From: Welwitschia mirabilis
Taxonomy: Eukaryota; Gnetophyta; Gnetopsida; Welwitschiales
Length of the DNA stretch: 64,000 bases
Assembly (NCBI GenBank): GCA_051453625.1
Contig: JBOZIK010000001.1
Span: 243,319,108 to 243,383,107 of the forward strand
Reading direction: 5' to 3'
This document shows, piece after piece, positions 33,655 to 46,760 of the stretch (within the stretch, counting starts at the first letter, position 1; each line of letters starts with the position of its first letter). The position numbers and the translations under genes are program-made. The notes below the pieces were generated by a model. That model was not told where the DNA came from and made no database searches. It saw only the letters and a program-made list of their open reading frames with translations.

Positions 33655-34050
33655 CTTTCTTAAACCTAATATTACATGATGTGTAATACAATGTTTTCTA
33701 GCACTATGGAATGTGTAGTACACTTTGTGCTAGCATTATGAGATGTATAATAAAACTAATAAATTTTATTACTATGAATGTGTAGTAATAATCTAATTAC
33801 TTCTTCATCAATTAGTTTCCTCACATATCAATCTCTTTGTAAAGAGGTTTTTATTATAGGTTGCATTCCCAAGGTTTTCCTTTAGGCACTCTAGTTTCTT
33901 CAGAAGAGAGAGTATTTCCACTTTGAGAAGGGAATTTCTAGTGGATAATAAGATACACCATGGTTCTATGCTTAAGATACATAGTGATTCCTAGTAAAGT
34001 TATACTCTAGATGTGCTTGATTATAAAAGCAAGACCTGTTATTTTCAAGA
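33655..34050 (+). repeat. 3' LTR of the plus copia element
   Basis: Matches 34610-34935 in inverted orientation, for example AACTAATAAATTTTATTA at about 33757 against the inverse near 34785. It contains three degenerate units of about 28 bases around CTATGGAATGTGTAGTA. Exact ends are not fixed. Confidence 0.6.
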
Positions 34051-34289
34051 TCTATTATTTACAAAAGATAAGGAAAAATGGAGAAAAAATATTTTTAAAT
34101 TTCTTACTCTAGTTTTATTTTTTCTCCTACTTTTTTGGCCCCAGAAACAGGTAATTTTTTTCTTTTTTATTTTTTAAATTATTTCTTTAAAGTTCTTTTT
34201 TTTAATTAACTTTAAATTATAGGCCTTTCTTTAATTTATAGGAAATCTCATGTAAAATTAAAACTCAATGAAACTAATAATAACTAAAG

Positions 34290-34608
34290 TTATGTAAAGA
34301 AAATTAATCTAATAAGGAAATAATGCACTAATAAAAAATCATTAATTAGCAACTATCTAAATTAAACTTAAGACTAGAATGAGACAACTACAAGATCAAG
34401 TTAAGAGATAACATTATATGCACAAATGAGATGATAAGATAACTACTAATATTGGTTTAACTTACTAAACTAAAATGAGTCTTAAGTGAATAATCAAGAT
34501 GATTCCACATGTCATAAAGATATTGGATAAAATAAAGCAAGGTAAAATGCTAAGCTTAAATGATTCTATTCTAACTTAAATGGTAGAATCATGGTGTAAA
34601 ATCTATTT
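34290..34608 (+). repeat. Unclassified dispersed repeat, copy 1
   Basis: Aligns in direct orientation with 47310-47600. A shared anchor is CATAAAGATATTGGATAAAA here against CATAAGGATATTGGATGAGA there. It lies between the facing LTRs of the two tail-to-tail copia elements. No coding capacity or termini were recognised. Confidence 0.55.
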
Positions 34609-34609
34609 T

Positions 34610-34935
34610 ACTTTAGTAGTTCACCCCTCAATATGGGAATATACCCTCTTACAAGAAAATTGGAGTTATTGGAGAAAAACCTTTAGAATATGATATATGA
34701 TAAAAACCTCCTTAGAAAAGGATTTTTGTATGTAATAAAACTACTTCATATAGAAGTAATGAATTTATTGATGCATGTCACATACTAATAGAATTTATTA
34801 GTTATATTACACATCTTGTAATGCTAGGGAAAAATGTACTATGCATCTCATAGTACTAGGTAAACATGTAATAAACCTTTTATAGTACTAAAATTAGAAA
34901 AAGAATTTTTTGAATTATTCTATAAGTTAAATAAA
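34610..34935 (-). repeat. 3' LTR of the minus copia element
   Basis: Inverse of 33655-34050 with clear similarity through most of its length. Coding remnants of the same element continue to the right, so this is its 3' LTR. Confidence 0.6.
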
Positions 34936-34959
34936 TATTAATTTTAAATCTTAATATGA

Positions 34960-36420
34960 ATAACATCATAAGTTTTGGCAACTCATTATTAACCTATCTT
35001 GGATTAAATGTATTAAACCTTTTCTTGACTAGTTTTATTACAATATCTTTATTTTTCAATTAAATAGCATAATAGTATGTTCAATTTATGTCATGTAAGT
35101 TTCATAATTTTATAAACCACTATATGAAAGTATTCTATCTTTTCATAGTGAACTTGATCTTTTGTTATGTAAATAATTTATTTATTATCAATGAAAATAT
35201 TAATTGTTTTTGTTTACCTTAAGTTTATCACTTCTACAAATTTTATTAACCATTTAATATATCTACATGCTTTAAATTTAGCTATATAATCTACTTCTAT
35301 AAAATAACATGTTTTAACTCTATAATGCTTAGATCACTAATATAAATATTAGGTTCCTATGAATGTAATACATCCTAATGTTAACATTGTGATTTTTTAT
35401 TTTCTATTAAAGTGGAAATTAGAATATGTTTTTTTTTTTTAAGAAAAGAGTCTTTCTTATATGTACTACCTAAGTATTTTACCTTTTTTAAGTATCTCAA
35501 TACTCTTATAGTAGCATTTAAATGATTAACCTTTAATTCATGTATCTAAATAAGAAGTTAGTCACATAAAGATATTAAGTATAGTATTATTAAAACAAAT
35601 GAGCTTACTAAATATGTTTCTATAGCTAGTTTTATTTATTAGTTCTAAATCTTCATCAACAAATATTTTTCATGTTATGTTATAAACATGTTGTAGAATC
35701 TTTGGAATTTTTCAATCTAAATTTCTAAATTAAATCTCTGATATAATTCTATTGAGTTAAAAAGATTTCATTCTTTCTTTATGTAGAGTTATACTAAAGT
35801 TGAACTTCGCTAATATTAGATTAAAAATTTTAAGTTCCTTACTTAAAATAATTTTTATGTATCTTACATATATTTCGTTATTACTAGTTATTAACATGTC
35901 TTCTACTTACACTACTATATATGTAGATGTGTCTCTATTAGATTATATAAATAATGTAGCATCTACATGTTGATAGTCTCATAATATAAATTTATTAATG
36001 CTTAATAAATTGGTAATTTTAATGTACCATGCTCTTAGATCTTATTTTAGCTGATATAAAAGACCTTATTAGACTACACATCTTTTTTTCCTTACATTTA
36101 TTCTAAAACTCTTTAGTTACATCATATAGATTTCTTATTTTAAATCACATTAAAAAAGCTAGTTTTTATGTTTAATTAAAGTATTTTTAAATTTTTAAGT
36201 TATTAAAACAATCACAGATCTAATGGTAGTTTATTTTTCTATTAATGTAAAGACTTCATTTTATTTTAAACGTTTCTTATGATGTTGACCCATAAAAGAA
36301 GCTAAGATATATGTTTTTAAAGTAAATTATTAGCATTATACTTATTAAAAAACATTCATGTTTTAGGTAATGTAGTTCAAGCTAATGAAAAATTCATTTT
36401 TTATGAGTTAAATATAATGA
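34960..36420 (-). pseudogene. Copia RNase H and RT remnant (minus element)
   Basis: On the minus strand, the RT catalytic block near 35870-35915 reads EDMLITSNNEI, where VDDMLITGN is usual, so the first Asp has become Glu. DATLFI just upstream matches the D-SLF block. The segment near 35470-35540 reads NHLNATIRVLRYLKK, matching HLxAAKRILRYLKG. Stops are numerous. The family is the same as in the plus element at 31790-33590, judged from the shared LTR. Confidence 0.8.
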
Positions 36421-36749
36421 TCACATGAATGACATTTTTGAAAAAACTTAAGCCACCATCAAAAGTTAAGCTTTTATCATTCATCATCAAATGAATGAAA
36501 TCTCTACCTATTTCTATCATTTTCCTTTTCATTTTCATGAATGTATTATAGATCTAAATCTAGATAACAATTTTATTTTCATCTTTAGATGTGATCAATA
36601 TTCTTACTAGGATAATCTAATGAGTTTCTACTACAACCTAATTATTTTTAGGACTATGCTTTTACATAATAGATACATCAGAGTATTTAATTCCTTCATA
36701 GCAGATAATATGTAAAGAAGGACCTAATGAGTTAAAAATAGTAGACATC

Positions 36750-37760
36750 CTCCATCAATCCATAGAATACTAAGCATCTAAGATTTATACAAAAGAGAAA
36801 AAGGATGAAGATTAAAGAGGTTAAGTTAAAAATCACTAGATGAATTTTTTGAGAAAATAACATCATAAAGGACAATGATCTTATGATGCTCAAAAATGTA
36901 CATGTGATATCCTTTATATCCAACTAAATACTCCACAAAGATGCTAATATTAGCATGTGCATAAAGCTTGCTATGATGTTCACTAATATGAACATAGAAC
37001 TTATATCCAAATATATGAATATGTGTGAGAGTAGGCTTATGTTCATGATATTGTTCAATACAATGCATAGACTTTTACATCAAGACAATTATTAGATATA
37101 TAGTGGTACTAATAGTTTTTTTTCTATAAATAGTTGTTATAACTATTAAATTACATAATTTAGTATGACATATCTATTATGATTTAATTACATAATTCAG
37201 TGATTCCATTTTATTGAGGTGTTCCTATGTACTCTTTTAATGTCTATTGGATTTTGAAGTAAGAAAGTCCTTAAATTTAATTATTGTATATTCAATACCA
37301 TTATCAAAGTGGAAATTCTTGATCTTAAATTTTGATTTTATTTCTAATTTGGTTTTTAATGCTTTAAAAATGCTCAAAGAATGAGACTTAGATACCTTAA
37401 GATTCATCCAATCTATACACAAGAAATCATCTATGAAAGATATGAAGTAGTAGTATTCTTAAAGTAAAGAGACTTGCATAGAATCCATAGATCACTATGA
37501 ATGAGTAAAAGATTTTAATCAACATCTCATTTAATGGTAAAAAAGCAATGTTGAATTTCTTTACCCATGATGCATGATTTGTATTAATGAAAACCACATG
37601 AAATGGAAGGAAGAAGTCCATGTCAAATCTTACATTACTTTTAATGAATCAGGAGTAGTATGTTCCAAGAAAGCATGTCATAATAGTGATGATGAAGTCT
37701 TTTATTGAAAAAAATAATAAGAAATTTCATGCATACTAGTATATCTTTAAGGATACATTG
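36750..37760 (-). pseudogene. Copia integrase remnant (minus element)
   Basis: Two open stretches are clear. At 37237-37422 the frame contains FKALKTKLEIKSKFKIKNF followed by FDNGIEY and FKDFL, matching the integrase core with its second catalytic Asp. At 36826-37068 it contains HIFGYKFYVHI, IFVEYLVGYKGYHMYIF and DVIFS, which is the conserved post-integrase segment before RT (FVGYxxxSKGYRxY, RDVxF). The frames differ, so shifts separate them. Confidence 0.85.
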
Positions 37761-37959
37761 TTTTTCCATCAATGTAGTCTTTCATAAAAATATTCTGAAA
37801 TGGTATGATTTTCTTTAACTAAAGTGGAAAGTAAGAGAAGATGCAAGGTTAAGAGTGAACATATGGAACATAATAAATCATTCACTATGAGAGAGATGAC
37901 AAAGTAAATGTAAGTAAACCATGATCTTCTATAAGAAATATAGTTTTATCGATCAAAAA

Positions 37960-38700
37960 AAACTTAAATTAGCTATACTGTAAAATAAATAAGTTAACCA
38001 TATCTATAATTCATGGGTCTACTAGTATAAGTACCAAGAATTTAATATTCAACATGATATATGTATCTACTCATATAAACAAAAACATGAGATTGAAAAA
38101 AGTGAATTGAATTCATAATATTTAGCATCCTTAAAACAAGTAAAATCATTAGTAACTACATTATACTTAGGAATAGCTTTGATTTAATTCCAAGATTTGT
38201 TATAGTAATTAGTAGCATGATATTACCTTTTTCAATGCAAACATTAATATTGGTTCTTCTTTAAAGTAGAATTATTCTAATTTGATTTTTTTTCTTTTCT
38301 AAGATTAATGTCATTGTAAAAATGGAGTTGATTATGGTTTCTAAGGAGATTTATCCTTAACATTGTATTTGACATTAGAAAAAATGGGTTCACTTAATGA
38401 ATGTTTATTTGGCTGAGGTTCACCATGAGAGTCATAGACTTTGGATGCAACATCAAAGGATGAGAAGCTAGTACAATTAACCTACACTTCCATAGCAATG
38501 AGAAATTCATATTTGGTAGTTTCTTTTTGTCATGTAATAACAAACTATAATTGCATAAAGCAAATCCTCCAAAAAACATTATACAAAGTTGACATAATGA
38601 ATGTAAAATTTTTGTGTTAAGATTAATTTTAGAAATATACATCTTGGTATTAGTTATTTAACCATTTTCATAGTGTAAGGTATTCATTTTTCTGATAAGA
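37960..38700 (-). pseudogene. Copia gag and protease remnant (minus element)
   Basis: Near 38195-38250 a decayed zinc knuckle reads CLH, stop, KR, stop, YHATNYYNK, the shape of CxHCKKxGHxAxxC. A possible protease block lies near 37990-38020. An open frame at 38394-38642 covers part of gag but has no clear motif. The element's 5' LTR was not found to the right. Confidence 0.5.
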
Positions 38701-40880
38701 TTAAAAAGCTCCAAATCATTCTTGAAGTGGAATGTATTGTAAGATACCAAATTTGATATAAGAAGTATAGCTTTAATTTACCAACATCTTAGGTTATATG
38801 GTTATATATTTATACATGATCTTAGTTAATTTGTTATCTATGAAATTTTAAGAAACATCTAAATCCTAATTTATAAGAGGAACATGCACTTTTTTAAATA
38901 AATTACTATCAATTCAATAAATACAAATATAAAGATGAAATCTTCATGTCAATCTTCCAAAGTTTGATCATCTTAAAGGATGTCATGACTAATGTGAAAA
39001 TATCTTAAAAAACTTCAAATTTTTTCCCTTAAGATGGTGATGAATAAAATATAATAAATAAAAGAATATAATTTATGAGGTATAGTAAATTTGCAATGAG
39101 ATTATGCTCACATTTACAACTAAAAATAGTATATTCATTATACAAGGAAAACTTGTCAATTTGAGAAGAGAAAATGATACAAAAAGCAAAATGTTCTAGT
39201 TGATATAAAAAGCATTTTTCTCACTTCTACAATTTAAGAAATTTATCCCAATCAGAATGACACAAAAACATATCAAAAAAAATTAATGTAAATTACTATG
39301 GAAAGGTATTAGTCAATGTGAAAGGGATTTTTCTCACCATCATGATTTGAGTGATCTATTAAATCCACAAAGGTGTGATAAATAAATGAGAAAATAAATT
39401 TCTAAAGAAAATTAAAATACAATTGTATGTGCATTGAAGAAAACAAATAATTCTACTTAAAATCCTTACATAAGCATATTATTTTTTAAATCCAAGGGGC
39501 CTAAATCATTAAAGTCATTAAGTAAACCATTTTCTGTTTTAATTCTTGCTTTTAAACCATGTAATCATAATGTTTATTCCAAGATTGTTAACCTTTTATT
39601 TAAAAATAGAAAAAGGACAAAGTCTCAATCATGTTAATGGGGCTTTCAAGTTTTTGAATCAATTTTAATTTTCTTAATAATATATCCTAATTAATAAAAA
39701 CTTCAATGTAATGTTTGCAATCTATTATGCCTTAAACTCTATAAATTTTTATTCACTATAATTATTTCTTGCTATTTACTTAGGGATAAAAATTAAAGTA
39801 GATCCTACCAGTATGCTTTTGGTCTTCATCCAATACAATCCTAACTACAAGTGAAAAAGTTGTATAAGTGAAAATTAGACTAAGTGGATCTCACTCCATA
39901 TTCATCCTTGACTTGAGTAATGAGTAAAAGATAATTATGGACTTGTAAATGCCAAAACTTAAATTTCAAGGAGAAAAGCTTATAATTGGGTAAAATTTTT
40001 CATTTATAGATAAATGAACTAATGGGTTAGCATAAATCACATGTATATAAGCTCAATAGAAATGTAACATAAATGTAAAGAATTTCCACGTGTACAAAAA
40101 AAAATTATGTAGGCCAAAATAATTAAAAAATTAAAATTAAAAATTAAAAAAATAAAAAACTCATCTTAAGGGAAGGCAAACATAAAATTTAAAAATCATA
40201 GTAATACTTTGGAAACACCTTCGATTGCCTCACCTTTGCATTGACAATGGACCACCAAGCTCCTAGTGGAGGGTGCTTGAGATATATAGTAAAAAGAATA
40301 ACGCATGGCTCTCCTATAACTTTGAATTAATTTCTTTCAAGAAAATATGTAAATGGTTTTACTTTTTTACATTACAAATGTTATGAATGGGTTTTTTTTC
40401 CTTTTAGCTTTTGTGGCTATTGTGTATTTTGATATAGGAAAAGTTCACTTGAACTAGAAAAATATTTACTGGCACTATGAAATCTTAAAGACATTCGAAA
40501 ATGTAGCACAATAAAGATATAGAATTTTTATGAATACAATAGATGTCTATTAAAATTTTCAAAATGGAAGAGAGAAACATCAATTTTTAGAATAATACCC
40601 ATCTCTGAAGTTATAGAATTGACTAAAGCAATAGATAATGATTGTCACGGGTATCCCTAGTTTCTATCATTGATGTGTGGGTCATTAGTACAAGTGAAGT
40701 ATTAGAGTTTAATATTCATACCATCAATGAGAATAAAGGATTAAAGATTGGAAGACCTACAAATACTAGCAGGTTGGTGATGAGTAACAAAGATAATCAA
40801 AAGACACATGGGAAAGCAATATTGGATGCCACTTTATCATTTTTGGGTGCATTATTGGACTTTTTTTAGTATAAGGTACT
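38701..40880. other. Mostly unassigned AT-rich stretch
   Basis: It may contain the gag N-terminus and 5' LTR of the minus copia element, but I could not align an LTR to 34610-34935. An open frame of 75 codons at 40642-40869 has no recognised family and is less AT-rich than its surroundings. Confidence 0.35.
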
Positions 40881-40910
40881 CAAAAGAAAATGACCCACTT
40901 ACGCCAAATT

Positions 40911-41250
40911 GAAGGAGGGGTTGTTAATGTGTTCAATACAAGATTAGATAAAATCTAGACTAGAATAGAGTCTAGAAAGAGAGAAAAATGCTAATCACAC
41001 CCCCCATGACAATAGCATTAAATAAGAGTTACAACCTATTAAACATTAGATTATAAAGTATTAATAAAAGGATCTCTGACAACCCCTTTTAAGACTTTGT
41101 ATTAAAGCTTAACTAAAAAAATGATAAGCATTTAATCCTCTCTAGAAAAGGTGTTAATTCAATCCCCCTAAAAAAAGGCCTGACAACGATGCTTTTAGAG
41201 AAAGAACATGCTTTCAATAAATAAAATCTATCACCCAACATTAAATTAAT
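40911..41250 (+). repeat. Possible polypurine tract and LTR start of a copia-type element
   Basis: CGCCAAATTGAAGGAGGGG followed by TTGTTAATGTG resembles the 3' end of many plant copia elements, where the polypurine tract precedes an LTR starting TGTTA. The tract is at 40911-40920 and the LTR would start at 40922. A possible end with CA lies near 41246. No second copy exists in the window, and the LINE begins soon after. Confidence 0.35.
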
Positions 41251-41299
41251 TCCTGACAGTATCTTGTAGTAGAATAGAGAGTAGGAGAAGAGATTCTAA

Positions 41300-44200
41300 A
41301 CAAGTTAAATAACTAAGATTAAAATTGCTTAGCCACTTGACATTTCCAAAGCACATGTTGAATGGAATGGGGTCAGCCCTACTAAATTGAATTTGTCTAC
41401 CAATCAGAAGACCTTAATGAAGAAGAAATCAAAGGAAAAACTAGATCTTTTGTTATACTTTATACTTCCATAATTTTTAAAACACATCCTTCCATTTATC
41501 TTCTAACCAATCTAAATTTTAATTCTTATTCATTCAAGTCTGAAAGTCATACTTATTTTCCAACTAAGAGTAAGCCTTTAAAAGAGAAAAATAACATATT
41601 TTTTTACTATTTGGCCATAACCATTTATTTGTCCAAGAGTCATTACCATTAAATCCATTTAATTTGATTAAAATTAATTTCACATAATGAAGATATCCCA
41701 TCTAAAACTTCCATTTGAAATTATAAGATTTCCATGTAAAGGATAGTGCTCCTTAATTATTGACTAATAGTTGATTGTGTGAAGAATCCCTCTTTGAACT
41801 AAGGATCTATCTCTAGACTTGAATTTCTAAGCTAAAGGCAAGGAATTAATTTAAAAAACTGGGGACCATCAAAAAGATTGTAAATTCAAATTTTTTTGAG
41901 AGAGACCTTAAGTATTCCAAGAGATATATATTTTAACTTCATTCCAATAGCTCCAAATTTGCTAAAATATGTAAGAGCCAACAGCTTTACTCTCTCCTTG
42001 GTCATAATCCATTTACACCTATGAGAGTTGTTTTAGTAGTAAGAGGATAAAATTTTTTCTTCAAATAACTAATGTCTAAATATCACCTTCCAAGATTCAT
42101 TTCCTTACAAGGATCAATTAACCCATTTAGAGCTAGAAAATGATCTAGTTTAGCAATAGAAGGTATGCTAAGACCTCCAACAGTTTTATCTACAAGACAG
42201 ATATCCTATGCTACTTGATGGAAAGCTTTATAATTTTCATTATCATCCTAGATGTAATACTAAATGAGCTTGTTAATAGAATTTATAGCCTTCTTTGAAG
42301 AAGCCATAAAAGAGACATAATAAATTGGTTACACTCAAGATATTTTTTGTTATAACTAATCTTCCTACAAGAGAAAGAGGCTTAAAAGTCCACTTAAAAA
42401 TCTTGTTTTAAACTTTTTAACTACATTCTCCCATAGGAAATTGGGAGTGTCTTAAAGATACAAGGGAATTCCTAAAAGAAAGAAATTCTTGATTAAATAA
42501 ATCCATTTAAAAGAAAAACCATTACATAAAGATGGCTAGGACGAAAAAACTACTTCTAATGGCTTGAGTTTCAATCATATTGATTTTTGAGATAGACATC
42601 TTATAGTAAATGAAAATCACCTATACATTAGCCAGAACATTTCTTCCACGCTCCTATAGAGGAAGAAAATTATCATCAACAAATTGACTATGAAGAACTT
42701 TAGAACCATCTAGAAGCAAGACTTCTTTGGGAATGAAATTATGCTTCTTAACATTAAGCATGGCTTTTAATGTATCTACTCCAATGATGAAATGATAAAG
42801 TGTCTAGGGAAAACCCTGTCTAGTAGATCTACCTAGCTTGATATGAGGAGAGATTTAATCATTAATACAAATAAAGAATTCTGCATCTAATAAAAGAATT
42901 CTTATATGATCTTCAAAAACATCCCCAATATTATGATGTTTGATGTGTTATAAGAGGTAAGTCCAATCCAATCTATCATAAGCTTTTGAAAAATATATTT
43001 TTAACAATAGAGATTTTTTCAAAGAAGTAGAAACCCCATTCATGCATTCAATAGCTACAATAACATTCTCTAAAATATATCTATTTTTTTACAAATGCAT
43101 TTTCCTCCTTTCTAACAAGATTAAGGAGGAAGGTTTTTAATCTATTAGCTATATCTCTTGTACTAATTTTTATAGAGAACATTTAGTAGAGTAATCAATC
43201 TTTAATTATTAATTAGAGAAGCATCACTAGTCTTAGGAATAAATTTAACTATGCTTGTATTTAGAGTCTTATCTAAAGATCCATTATGAAGAGCTTCTAA
43301 GTAAACTTGATAAGCATCATCAATTATACATCTTCAAAAGTATTTAAATAATTCTATAGAAAAGCCATATATACCTAGATCTTTTTCATCTTTTAATTAT
43401 TATAGAGTAATTATAAGCTCGTCCTTTAATAAATGATTATTACTTTTGAAGATACATTTGTTAAAAGGGGCAGTCATCCTAAGATAAAGATTTAAGCTAT
43501 CCATGTAAATTGACCCCTTTTCAAAAATGCTATAATAGTAATAGTAAAACTCTAAGAGGATGTCTTCTTAAGTGATGAATATGCCTTTATCTAAACAAAT
43601 GGTATTCATTCAAGAAGAGAAAGAATTTCCTTTTAAAGTGGAAAAACTCAGAAGAAGTCGGGTCACTCATACAAATCTAAGAAATATGGGTTTAACATTA
43701 TTGACTGCAAGGCTTATGATGATCGATATGTCATAACTTAGATTTAGTAAAGAGTAAAATTGAAATGTTTGAGTTTGCACCATTTTTCCCATCAACTATG
43801 AACTCATAAGTTTGAATATAATAAAGGATTTCCATCTTATAATGCTAAGAGTTTCTTGCTAAAATATTTTCAAAGAGCTTAACTAAATGTTAGACTCTAA
43901 TAGATGCATCATTACATCAATTAATCTAACCATTATTGTTAGTGAACCTTGGGAATAAGTTCTAGAGGCATAGAATGAGAGTGCATAAAGAAGTACTTCA
44001 TTAAAAAAATGTGTTAAAAATAAAAAGATCTCGATGAAAGAAAGAATTTTTATAGCTTTAAATCAACCAAGAGATTAGAGAATGATCAAATAACACTTGA
44101 GAAATATTCTATTAGACTGGTAAACCTTTTTTTAACTAAAAATAAACTATATTATTATCAAATAAGTAAGCTCAATCAAGGTGAGGATAGATATAGGCAT

Positions 44201-44774
44201 TACCTAATATAGCATTATTTCAAGTGAACCATCCTGAATTAGTGGAAGTTCTATAATTATAATTACCATCATGAATATTAAATTTGTTTTTGAATTGGAT
44301 TTAAGCTGATAATTCTGAATGATCTAGTTTCCTAGCTCTTTCTCCTAATTTATTACAAAAGTATTCAACCATATTGAAGTTACCAAATATGATCTAGATG
44401 GCCTCTAATAAAGTTTAAACAAGTCAAATCCATGAATTAGTACAATTTAGACCTTGAGAAAAAGCATAAATATATAAAAAAATAAAGATATGATTCATGT
44501 AGTTGATGTAGATCCAAATACAATTCTCATTGTTATCTTTACTAGAATCTATGATATGTTCTATCCAATTGTTATGTAGAACAAGAGCTACTCCTGCTTT
44601 ATGATTATCATAATTGATAAAATTGAACCAGCCATTACCAAAAATATTCTAACAAAATAATTTAAAGAGAAACCCTTGAATTTTATTAATTTTTTTGGCT
44701 AATATATGGTTTTAGACTATTCATTTTTTGGGGGGTCCAAAGAGGCATCTCACATCCCAAGATATGCAATCCAT
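41300..44774 (-). pseudogene. L1-like LINE ORF2: endonuclease and reverse transcriptase
   Basis: The start is set by an ATG at 44774 followed by MDCISWDVRCLFGPPKN, the plant L1 endonuclease opening (ISWNVRGLGxPxKR). In the RT, KIYFSKAYDRLDWTYLL at about 42950-43010 matches KxDMxKAYDRVxW. The catalytic block at about 42669-42690 reads QFVDDNF (usual FADD), with both Asp kept. GGLSIPSIAKLDHFLALNGL near 42120-42180 matches the GGLGI block. The C-terminal reverse-transcriptase zinc-binding region is recognisable only loosely at 41600-42000. Stops and frameshifts are common. No poly-A tail (poly-T on plus) marks the 3' end clearly. Confidence 0.8.
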
Positions 44775-44999
44775 GTTTAATGAATTAGAGGAATATTCTC
44801 AACCTACAACCATTTAAAATAGTTGACTCATTAAAAACTAGTTACTATAGGTTTTCTTACCTTTCAAGAAGGGAAACCTTTAACATAGCTATTTTGTGTC
44901 AAACCTAATTTTCCTCTTGCATCTAAAAGAGATGTTTTATCTTTAGTAACTAAATCATAGGTTTTCTTTCCTATCATTTGACTAATATTTTCTTGAGAA

Positions 45000-45900
45000 A
45001 TAATATTGCTAATTTCCTCTAGCCCCATTTGCCTATCCTATGATTTCTCTGTATGCTGCAGAAGCTATGAGATCTTATCGTGCTATAAAGAAGATCCATA
45101 ATTATTAGAACTATTTTATTTTTTAGTATTAGGAATACTTTCTACTGACTTATTTAATGCATTAGGTTTAAATCCTTTACTTTTAAGTTTAGTTGCCACT
45201 TTTTTAACCAGTAATTTCTCGTCTTCTAGTTTGGCTAACAATTTGAGGCAACAAGCATGAATATGATTTGGTTCTTTACAGTAGTAGCATCCTACATGTA
45301 AGCTTAATTAAACTAATTTTTTTTATTTATTCCTTTCCTTTAGCTTTGAATTTGAACCTTTATAGAATAGGTTTATGCAAATCTAGAATAATAGACACCC
45401 TTTTAGAAGGATGGGTTTAAACACCCAGATAAGATTCCATACTAATAACTTATCTTAATTAAGATGCTAGAATATCAACATGAGTTATAAATGAGAAGGA
45501 AGTCCTAAAATTCGTTCGATACTAAAATATTACTTTAACTTTCTATTTTTAAACCTATCCATCCAAGGTTTGAGAATAATATAGGAACCATAGATATTTC
45601 AAATAAGCTATTGTTTAACACAATTTGTTATTTCTTTGTTTTCAAAAGAAAATAGAAAAAAATCCCTAGTTAAATTAGAAATAAGAGTGGCATTGATATT
45701 TTTAGTAACCCCTTATTTATGAATCCAATCCTAAAAGGTTCCCACAAATGTTAATTTCTCAATGAAGAGACTAATAGCATAAAGTTGCTTAAAAGTGTTA
45801 ATAGTTTTATCATAGATATCTTTAGGAAATTCAATTTAATAGTTACTTAAACGCTAGTTTTCCTTATCAACATTAGGTTCTTTGAAGTTAGCTAGAGCAT
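45000..45900 (-). pseudogene. LINE ORF1 remnant with intact zinc knuckle
   Basis: On the minus strand at 45247-45290 the sequence reads CYYCKEPNHIHACC, a full C-X2-C-X4-H-X4-C knuckle, as in ORF1 proteins of plant L1-like elements. The rest of the frame is broken. It lies upstream of ORF2 on the same strand. ORF1 would bind element RNA. Confidence 0.65.
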
Positions 45901-46760
45901 TTGTAGGAACTTATTCCACGTTGAAGTTCAAAAAATAACATGTATTTAATCTTACATCTTTTAAATAGATCTGCCACATGCACCCAATGCATGTGCTTCA
46001 AACTAGCTCAACCATCTATAAGCACATTGATGATTTTTATTAAAAAATCTCCTTCTACCTTTTTTTGTTTGTCTTATGCCATGCATACACTAATTTTTTA
46101 CATTCTACAGAGCTCACTTATTGAACTCCCACTGAGTCACATTTCTTAACCCACTTTTGGTTTTTTTGAGCATAGGCTTATAGCTCTTTTACATGTGTGG
46201 CTATCTACCAAGCCCTAAGAATATAACTCAAAAAATTTAATATAGAGGTAAAACTATTTTTCAACATTTGGATCTTTTGCTAAAAAGCTAGAACATATGC
46301 TCACTACCCTTTCGACCTCTGCACTACTCAAACACATCATCCACAGTGAAGAAATGCCTAATGACTAATACTCTATACTACCATCACTTTTTGAGATAAG
46401 AAACTTGGATTTTGCTCTGCATTGATGCTTGTCACCTAAGCACTAACCTGTATAGATGTATTTTTGCTTACCACCACTATGTAGACCTTCACTCAAACTA
46501 ACTACTTAGATCAGTTACTTAGACCAGCTATTTGTGATAGATGCTCATCACCTTTACTTACCTGAATTTCTTCATTATAGATGCTCATCACCTCTATGTT
46601 GAGAAAATTCTAGATGTTGCTTGCCTCTGTTTGCCTGAAGTCCTTCATCATAGACACACTACTATAGATGCTTGCTTGCTTAGAAACTCTGTCAAAAACT
46701 TATTTAAAAGAATCAATTCATTGAATGACTCATCTATGATTAAAGAATCATGCTAAATAA
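45901..46760 (-). other. Probable 5' region of the minus LINE with a degenerate tandem repeat
   Basis: The base composition changes here: it is richer in C and poorer in long A/T runs. Units beginning GATGCTCATCACC start at 46539 and 46580, and CCTGAATTTCTTCATTATAG at 46561 recurs as CCTGAAGTCCTTCATCATAG about 72 bases later. A related piece lies near 46420. Open frames at 45940-46149 and 46541-46756 show no family and are judged incidental. Confidence 0.4.

Noticed and set aside
41250-41270. Possible tRNA-Met primer site (CAGTATCTTG) after the LTR-like stretch at 40922
   Set aside because: Only about five consecutive bases match TGGTATCAGAGC, which is chance level in this DNA.
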